From the NCBI GenBank assembly GCA_027451605.1, contig DAIDJA010000026.1:1-11038 (forward strand): 11,038 nucleotides of DNA, given 5' to 3'. Source of the stretch: Acidimicrobiales bacterium (lineage in GTDB: Bacteria; Actinomycetota; Acidimicrobiia; Acidimicrobiales; JABEUL01). The notes under the pieces were generated by a model that was given only the letters and a program-made list of their open reading frames with translations, was not told the DNA's origin and did no database searches. A program made the translations under genes and the position numbers. Positions 6,332-11,038 of the stretch are shown piece after piece. How positions within the stretch are numbered: position 1 is the stretch's first letter; each line of letters starts with the position of its first letter.

Positions 6332-7267
6332 TCAGACGTTACGATTAACGTATGTTAACCAATCGTCATAACGCTCGTTTTCACCGTGGACCAACGAGAA
6401 ATACGCCTTTTGAATTGCCTGTGTGACATCGCCGGGTTTGCCGGATCCGACTATTCTGTCATCGACACTTTTGATCGGTACAACTTCGGCGGCCGTTCCG
6501 GTCATAAATGCTTCGTCGGCACAGTAAAGATCAGTTCTCACAAGAGCCGCCTCTCTGTATTCGTAACCCAAATCAGCAGCCAACCTATAAACGGTATTCT
6601 GGGTAATACCAACTAAAGCTCCTCCCAGAGACGAAGGAGGCGATATTAGGACATTGTTTTTAACAATAAAAATATTCTCTCCAGTACACTCGCTAACATA
6701 ACCCTGAGGATTCAAAAGTATGCTCTCGTCGTAACCGGCGTGGATGGCCTCAACTTTAGCCAAAGCTGAATTTGCATACATTCCGGTTGCCTTAGCAGCA
6801 GTTGGCATAGCGTTGGGATCATGCCTTCTCCACGATGACACTTTAACTTTTACACCGTTAGCCAAACCATCGTCACCAAGGTAAGTCCCCCAGGGCCAAG
6901 CCGAAATCGAGACATTAACTTTACACGGAAGAGGGTTGAGTCCCATCTCTCCATACCCCAAATAAACCAATGGCCTAATATAGGCCGATTCAAGCCTGTT
7001 GGATCTTATGACCTCTGCGGTGGCTTCAATCAGCTCTTCAAGCCCAAAAGGAATCTCAAGGCCATATATGTGCGCCGACTCAATCAGCCGTTTTATATGA
7101 TCTTGCAGTCTAAAAATTGCCGCTCCGTCTTTGGTTGCATATGCCCGAACGCCTTCAAACACTCCTACGCCATAGTGAAGCGAGTGGGTAAGAACATGAA
7201 CGGTGGCATCTTCCCATTTAACCATTTCTCCGTCCATCCAAATAAAATCTGTCGGTGTAATCGGCAT
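6332..7267 (-). CDS. ilvE: Branched-chain amino acid aminotransferase
   Basis: A 311-residue PLP-dependent class IV aminotransferase that converts the keto acids of leucine, isoleucine and valine to the amino acids using glutamate. Typical motifs are FIWMDGEMVKWEDA at the N-terminus, HSLHYGVGVFEGVRAY at about 28-43, the PLP Schiff-base lysine K159 in AAKATGMYANSALAK, and SECTGENIFIV with MTGTAAEVVPI in the C-terminal half. Length is normal for a bacterial IlvE, and the HYGVGVFEGVRAY box argues for a branched-chain enzyme over D-amino acid aminotransferase or aminodeoxychorismate lyase. The ATG at 7267 stands one base after the leuB stop (TGA-G-ATG). An AAAGGA ribosome site lies inside the end of leuB, nine bases before the start, so translation may be coupled to leuB. 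It supplies the last step for the pathway served by its two neighbours. Confidence 0.93.
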   Translation of the reverse strand: MPITPTDFIWMDGEMVKWEDATVHVLTHSLHYGVGVFEGVRAYATKDGAAIFRLQDHIKRLIESAHIYGLEIPFGLEELIEATAEVIRSNRLESAYIRPLVYLGYGEMGLNPLPCKVNVSISAWPWGTYLGDDGLANGVKVKVSSWRRHDPNAMPTAAKATGMYANSALAKVEAIHAGYDESILLNPQGYVSECTGENIFIVKNNVLISPPSSLGGALVGITQNTVYRLAADLGYEYREAALVRTDLYCADEAFMTGTAAEVVPIKSVDDRIVGSGKPGDVTQAIQKAYFSLVHGENERYDDWLTYVNRNV

Positions 7268-7268
7268 C

Positions 7269-8294
7269 TCAATTTATCCTTTCAATAACTAAATCGGTAA
7301 TATCTGCAGTGGTCAGAACTCTACCGGCATCAGCTGCCAAAAGCTCCGACACTTCAATAACTGAGTTCAATACCCTTTCAGACATTTTGACTTCTCCCAA
7401 GTGATCTAAAAGCATTGCCACGGATCTAATTGCCGCAAGTGGGTTTGCCTTATTTTGACCGGCTATATCATGGGCAGCACCGTGAACGGGTTCAAACACC
7501 GACGGACCGGTTTTGGCGGCATTTAAGTTTGCCGAAGCCGCTAAACCTATTCCCCCGGTAACAGCTCCTGCCAAGTCGGTAAGGATATCCCCAAATAAGT
7601 TATCCGTAACGATAACGTCATAATTTTGTGGTTGGGTTACCATATATATACAAGCCGCGTCAACATGGTTGTAATCGGTTCTGACTGATGGATATTCTGA
7701 TTTAACATCATCAAACGTTCTCTGCCAAAGATCTCCCGCAAAAGTCAGAACATTGGTTTTATGGACCAAGGTCAAATGGTTACTTCTTCGAGTTGCAAGT
7801 TCAAAGGCAAATCGTACACATCTTTCAACTCCGAATCGCGTATTGACGGATCCCTGGGTAGCGACCTCGTTGGGACTATTTTTCCTCAGGAATCCGCCTT
7901 CACCGGCGTAGGTTCCTTCGGTATTTTCTCTGATCACTACAAAGTCACTGCCGGCGGCGATTGAATTCATCGGAGCGGTAAACGGACGCATATTTATAAA
8001 AAGGTCAAGTTCAAAACGCAACTTTAACAGAAGACCTCTCTCCAATATTCCCGGTGGAACTTCGGTGGAGCCTATAGCCGGCCCAATGGCACCCAATATA
8101 ATTGCATCAAATGCCTTTAAATTGTGGAGATCCGAATCGTCCAAGACAACTCCGTCTCTGACATACCGTTGGGCACCCAAATCAAAATTGGTTGTAGTGA
8201 AGTCCAACCCGACTGATTCAAGAACCCTTATCGCCTCTCGTGAAACCTCTGGACCGATGCCATCTCCGCCTATAACCGCTAATTTATAACTCAC
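7269..8294 (-). CDS. leuB: 3-isopropylmalate dehydrogenase
   Basis: A 341-residue NAD-dependent decarboxylating dehydrogenase of the isocitrate/isopropylmalate family. Visible are GGDGIGPEV near the N-terminus, LLLKLRFELDLFINMRPF with the substrate-binding arginines, VIRENTEGTYAGEGG, VHKTNVL with the catalytic lysine, the metal-binding DNLFGDILTDL and the NAD-binding EPVHGAAHDIAG. It oxidises 3-isopropylmalate in leucine synthesis, and family members also act on 3-methylmalate in the citramalate route, which fits co-transcription with cimA. The GTG at 8294 is the first plausible start (VSYKLAVIGGDGIG); AGG lies about nine bases upstream. It is the first structural gene of the operon and stands directly behind a leader peptide and an intrinsic terminator, so expression is probably controlled by attenuation. 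GAAHDIAG replaces the more usual GSAPDIAG, a minor variation. Confidence 0.92.
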   Translation of the reverse strand: MSYKLAVIGGDGIGPEVSREAIRVLESVGLDFTTTNFDLGAQRYVRDGVVLDDSDLHNLKAFDAIILGAIGPAIGSTEVPPGILERGLLLKLRFELDLFINMRPFTAPMNSIAAGSDFVVIRENTEGTYAGEGGFLRKNSPNEVATQGSVNTRFGVERCVRFAFELATRRSNHLTLVHKTNVLTFAGDLWQRTFDDVKSEYPSVRTDYNHVDAACIYMVTQPQNYDVIVTDNLFGDILTDLAGAVTGGIGLAASANLNAAKTGPSVFEPVHGAAHDIAGQNKANPLAAIRSVAMLLDHLGEVKMSERVLNSVIEVSELLAADAGRVLTTADITDLVIERIN

Positions 8295-8342
8295 TTAAAC
8301 TGCCTATCTTTTATTTAATCGATCTAAATACTTATAGATGAT

Positions 8343-8370
8343 ATAAAAAACCGCCCACTTCGTGGACGGT
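8343..8370 (-). terminator. Intrinsic terminator acting as attenuator in the leuB leader
   Basis: On the minus strand the stem ACCGTCCAC / GTGGGCGGT (8362-8370 and 8350-8358) closes a GAA loop with nine pairs, one of them a G-T wobble, followed at once by TTTTTT and ATAT. This is a textbook intrinsic terminator. It lies about 50 bases before leuB on the leuB strand, and the gene on the far side, greA, points away. It has no upstream minus-strand gene in the window to terminate, so it must act on the leader transcript. Confidence 0.85.
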
Positions 8371-8375
8371 CAAAA

Positions 8376-8398
8376 GGTACTCGAACTAATCGAGCACC
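8376..8398 (-). promoter_or_regulatory. Leader hairpin directly after the leader-peptide stop codon
   Basis: On the minus strand GGTGCTCGA (8390-8398) pairs with TCGAGTACC (8376-8384) over a 5-base loop: nine pairs, one G-T wobble. It starts at the very next base after the TGA of the leader peptide and can extend two pairs into that codon. A ribosome terminating there would cover the first arm. It is five bases from the terminator stem and does not overlap it, so it is not a classical antiterminator by itself; a pause hairpin is possible. Confidence 0.6.
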
Positions 8399-8443
8399 TC
8401 AAATAATTACAATTGCTTGAAATTGACTGCTAAACTTACTCAT
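8399..8443 (-). CDS. Leader peptide of the leuB-ilvE-cimA operon, 14 residues ending Ala-Ile-Val-Ile-Ile
   Basis: A 15-codon reading frame (ATG to TGA) encodes MSKFSSQFQAIVII. Four of its last five sense codons are for branched-chain amino acids: ATT GTA ATT ATT, three Ile and one Val, with no Leu. It is followed directly by a hairpin and then by an intrinsic terminator upstream of leuB. This is the arrangement of ribosome-mediated attenuation leaders. The ATG lies exactly six bases after a TACAAT -10 box and lacks a Shine-Dalgarno site, so translation probably begins on a leaderless transcript. The residue choice matches the operon, whose cimA commits carbon to isoleucine. It is seen in sequence only; expression is inferred. 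Confidence 0.7.
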   Translation of the reverse strand: MSKFSSQFQAIVII

Positions 8444-8449
8444 TAAAGT

Positions 8450-8478
8450 ATTGTATTCAAAAATACTAATTTTCGCTA
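8450..8478 (-). promoter_or_regulatory. Promoter of the leu leader and operon
   Basis: On the minus strand TACAAT (8450-8455) matches the -10 consensus at five of six positions. A weak -35 candidate TAGCGA (8473-8478) stands 17 bp upstream. Transcription would start on or next to the A of the leader-peptide ATG at 8443, giving a leader of about 150 bases before leuB. Confidence 0.55.
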
Positions 8479-8603
8479 AAATTTAATTTTTGCTCACTTC
8501 TATTCTAGCAATAACGTAAGTTTAACATATCCCAAAACAGATAAGTTTAGTCACTTTTAGCACTTTCTTAAAATATTAAAAACCGCTACAACAGGAATTT
8601 AAC

Positions 8604-9077
8604 ATGGATCAAACAAAAACTCAGTTAACCCAAGAGACCTTCGATCGTCTAACCGAAGAGTTAAACGAATTAAAAACTGTAGGAAGGGTGGAAATCGCCA
8701 GGGCAATCGAAGCAGCACGAGCTTTAGGCGACTTGTCCGAAAACGGTGACTACCATGCCGCCAAAGATTCGCAGGGGAAGATGGAAGCCAGAATCAGACA
8801 GCTCGAAGCACTTTTGTCCAACAGTGAAATAGTATCAGGTATGGCTGAAACTTCAACTGAAGTTACCACGGGGATTATCGTATCTCTTCTATACGATGGT
8901 GACAGCGAGCCGGAACGATATCTAGTAGGTTCTATCGAAGAAAAGCCCGACGGCGTTTCAGTATTATCACCGAACTCTCCGCTCGGCCAAGCTCTTTTAG
9001 GAAAAGCTGCCGGAGATACGGTTGAATATGAAGCACCCAACGGAAAGCTTAAAGTTAAAATAGTTTCGATTGGTTGA
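8604..9077 (+). CDS. greA: Transcription elongation factor GreA
   Basis: A 157-residue protein that enters the secondary channel of RNA polymerase and stimulates cleavage of backtracked RNA. The N-terminal coiled coil (about 1-78) carries the acidic tip in GDLSENGDYHAAKD, equivalent to the GDLxEN motif with the key Asp and Glu. The C-terminal FKBP-like domain (about 82-157) has YSPxSPLG-like residues (VLSPNSPLGQALLGKAAGDTVEYEAPNGK). The YHAAKDSQGKMEARIRQLEALL stretch resembles actinobacterial GreA. Length is normal. The ATG at 8604 has AGGA seven bases upstream. It is transcribed away from the leu operon, and its promoter must lie in the shared spacer; TAAAAT near 8570 is a possible -10 box but I found no convincing -35. 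Confidence 0.93.
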   Translation: MDQTKTQLTQETFDRLTEELNELKTVGRVEIARAIEAARALGDLSENGDYHAAKDSQGKMEARIRQLEALLSNSEIVSGMAETSTEVTTGIIVSLLYDGDSEPERYLVGSIEEKPDGVSVLSPNSPLGQALLGKAAGDTVEYEAPNGKLKVKIVSIG

Positions 9078-9169
9078 TTAAATTTAATAGAATTGTTACT
9101 GATACAGATGATTTTAACCACCGCTGTAAATTAAGATTCTGCAGCTAACTCAAATTACGAAAATTTAGG

Positions 9170-10921
9170 ATGAACAAAATTAGGATCGCCGCCTGCCAAA
9201 TAAATCCTACGGTTGGGGACCTTGAAAACAATTCGGAAAGAATTATCAGATCATTAAAAGAGTGCGAAGCGCTGGGAGTTGATCTTGCGGTATTTCCGGA
9301 ACTGGTTGTGACAGGATATCCGACAGAAGATTTGACCATTAAGCCGGGATTTGCAAAAAAATCGCTTGAATTTGCCCAAAAGGTTGCCCTATCAACTACA
9401 AAAACAGTGGCAGTTTACGGTTTTATCGAACCGGATCAGGACATTGAGAATGAAAATGAAAGTGTCGAACAATCTAGCGAGTTTTTAAGTGATACCGTGC
9501 GAAATAAAGCCTTTAACTCGGCCATTATTGCATCTGACTCAGAAATTTTCGGTATTTATAGAAAGCAGGCACTTCCTAACTACTCTGTATTTGATGAAAA
9601 GCGAGTCTTTAAACAAGGAAACTCTAACAAGAAGTCATACCTTGTTGCAGGTGTCGGTATTGCTGTGAGTATTTGTGAAGATGCCTGGATTCAAGGCGGT
9701 CCACTACAGGAGTACTTTGACGAGTCAATCGACCTGGTGGTAGTACTTAACGCGTCACCGTTCTGTACCGGAAAACAGTTAGACAGAATCGAAATTATAA
9801 AAAGGAGAGTTTCTGAAATTAAAAAGCCAATCCTTTATGTAAATATGGTTGGCGGCCAAGACGAACTTGTATTCGACGGAGGATCATTTTTGATTGACGA
9901 CACTCTAAATATTAGATTCAGTGCTCCGAGTTTTAAAGAAGGAAATTTCATCTTCGACTTTGAACTTCCTGAAAAAACTTCCAAGCCGGATAAAAAAGCG
10001 CTGTCGTATCAGACTTCAATAAGTTTACGCCCCTTAGTTAAATCCGGTGATCTTATTGCTCCAATTTCCAGAGAAATTTCTGATATCGAACAGATATATT
10101 CTGCCCTGGTAACCGGGACTAGAGATTACGTCAATAAGAATAATTTTAAAGGCGTGATTATCGGTTTATCGGGGGGTATCGATTCTTCCCTGGTGGCGGC
10201 CATTGCCGCAGATGCACTTGGCAGTGAAAATGTTACGGGAATTGCAATGCCTTCCAGATTTAATTCAGATGAATCATTATCCGATGCGAAAGAGTTGGCC
10301 TCCCTTTTAAAAATAAACTTTGAGATCATACCGATTGAAAATATACACAAAGAGTTTGAGATGCTCTTTAAGAAAACCGTAAAGTCTCCCCTTGAAGGGC
10401 TTGCTGCTGAAAATATTCAAAGCAGAATACGTGGCGTCATTTTAATGGCCTATTCAAATCAACGTTCTTGTCTAGTTTTGACTACCTCAAACAAGTCAGA
10501 ATTGGCAGTGGGCTATTCGACATTGTATGGTGACACTGCCGGGGGATTTGCAGTAATTAAAGACGTTCTTAAGACTCAGGTTTACGAACTCTGCAAATGG
10601 CGAAACCTTCAAACCTATTGTATCCCAGAAAGTGTTTTAACTAAACCGCCAAGTGCAGAACTAAGGTTTGACCAAAGAGATGATCAAAGCCTGCCACCCT
10701 ATGATTTGTTGGATGAATGCTTAATTGAATTGATAAATCACGATCATATTGTTTCTGAAATTGATACTCAGAAGTATCCGCCAGATATTTTAAACCGGGT
10801 TGCCAATTTATTGGATACAGCCGAATATAAAAGACGTCAAAGTCCGCCGGGAATTAAAATTTCCTCTAAATCTTTCGGGAAAGACAGACGTATGCCCATC
10901 ACCAACAAATTTAGAGACTGA
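9170..10921 (+). CDS. nadE: Glutamine-dependent NAD+ synthetase
   Basis: A 583-residue two-domain enzyme making NAD+ from nicotinic acid adenine dinucleotide, ATP and glutamine. The N-terminal nitrilase-type glutaminase domain (about 1-270) has the catalytic triad E44 (FPELVVTGYP), K132 (YRKQALPNYSVFDEKR) and C169 (SICEDAW). The C-terminal synthetase domain (about 300-550) carries the ATP pyrophosphatase loop LSGGIDSS at 333-340 and SNKSELAVGYSTLYGDTAGG further on. Both domains appear complete. An acidic stretch at about 88-112, rich in Glu and Asp, looks like an insertion relative to typical members of this shorter class. The ATG at 9170 has AGG directly against it and no well-spaced ribosome site; the 92-base gap after greA shows no terminator, so the two may be co-transcribed. 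Function is secure. Confidence 0.95.
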   Translation: MNKIRIAACQINPTVGDLENNSERIIRSLKECEALGVDLAVFPELVVTGYPTEDLTIKPGFAKKSLEFAQKVALSTTKTVAVYGFIEPDQDIENENESVEQSSEFLSDTVRNKAFNSAIIASDSEIFGIYRKQALPNYSVFDEKRVFKQGNSNKKSYLVAGVGIAVSICEDAWIQGGPLQEYFDESIDLVVVLNASPFCTGKQLDRIEIIKRRVSEIKKPILYVNMVGGQDELVFDGGSFLIDDTLNIRFSAPSFKEGNFIFDFELPEKTSKPDKKALSYQTSISLRPLVKSGDLIAPISREISDIEQIYSALVTGTRDYVNKNNFKGVIIGLSGGIDSSLVAAIAADALGSENVTGIAMPSRFNSDESLSDAKELASLLKINFEIIPIENIHKEFEMLFKKTVKSPLEGLAAENIQSRIRGVILMAYSNQRSCLVLTTSNKSELAVGYSTLYGDTAGGFAVIKDVLKTQVYELCKWRNLQTYCIPESVLTKPPSAELRFDQRDDQSLPPYDLLDECLIELINHDHIVSEIDTQKYPPDILNRVANLLDTAEYKRRQSPPGIKISSKSFGKDRRMPITNKFRD

Positions 10922-10933
10922 AAGCATAAAACT

Positions 10934-11038
10934 ATGTCGGATCAGACTACCAGCCATCCTTTTAATACTATTGAAGATTCCGCTGTTATCTGTGGATTTG
11001 TCAGTTATGTTGAAACATCTATATCGAAACTACTAAAC
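10934..11038 (+). CDS. Start of an unrecognised gene, truncated by the window edge
   Basis: An ATG at 10934, 12 bases after the nadE stop, opens a frame of 35 codons that is still open at the end of the window (MSDQTTSHPFNTIEDSAVIC then GFVSYVETSISKLLN). The spacing suggests an operon with nadE. A GAAAG seven bases or more upstream could be a weak ribosome site. I do not recognise the protein, and too little is present to say whether it is membrane-bound or soluble. Confidence 0.45.
   Translation, partial: MSDQTTSHPFNTIEDSAVICGFVSYVETSISKLLN

Noticed and set aside
8343-8443. A T-box riboswitch upstream of leuB
   Set aside because: The transcript from the best promoter is short, and the conserved T-box sequence and specifier-loop layout are not seen. 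The leader peptide explains the region better.
8750-9121. Minus-strand 123-codon frame overlapping greA
   Set aside because: It lies antisense to the well-supported greA and has no recognisable motif.

Overview
The window looks like chromosomal DNA from a fairly low-GC actinobacterium, possibly in or near the Acidimicrobiia. The grounds are the actinobacterial style of GreA, LeuB and IlvE, a conserved hypothetical protein of a type I associate with that class, frequent GTG starts, and several starts whose spacing from a TANNNT -10 box suggests leaderless mRNAs. This placement rests on remembered family resemblance, not on a search.

Layout. The left edge (1-1163) holds a minus-strand AAA+ ATPase gene with its own promoter and a pair of putative operator repeats. 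The first bases of its likely partner, a subtilisin-like (S8) protease gene, follow at the edge and appear frameshifted. Positions 1164-2312 form a gene-poor, more GC-rich stretch whose only recognisable content is a decayed plus-strand TnpB (IS200/IS605-type) remnant and a hairpin. Next come a minus-strand UDP-glucuronate decarboxylase-like sugar-nucleotide enzyme (2313-3284) and a stand-alone DEDDh exonuclease (3404-4051).

Positions 4211-8294 are a compact minus-strand operon, leuB-ilvE-cimA-conserved hypothetical. CimA makes citramalate from pyruvate and acetyl-CoA, LeuB can oxidise both 3-isopropylmalate and 3-methylmalate, and IlvE transaminates the final keto acids. Together they point to threonine-independent isoleucine synthesis, with LeuB and IlvE shared with leucine and valine synthesis.

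Upstream of leuB (8343-8478) lies the most interesting feature: an apparent leaderless leader-peptide gene. It encodes a 14-residue peptide ending in Ala-Ile-Val-Ile-Ile, followed directly by a 9-bp hairpin and then a strong intrinsic terminator on the leuB strand. Because the gene on the other side (greA) is divergent, this terminator has no upstream minus-strand gene in the window to serve. It is best read as a transcription attenuator sensing isoleucine/valine supply.

Divergently, on the plus strand, greA (8604-9077) and a glutamine-dependent NAD+ synthetase gene nadE (9170-10921) follow. The start of one more unrecognised ORF runs off the right edge.
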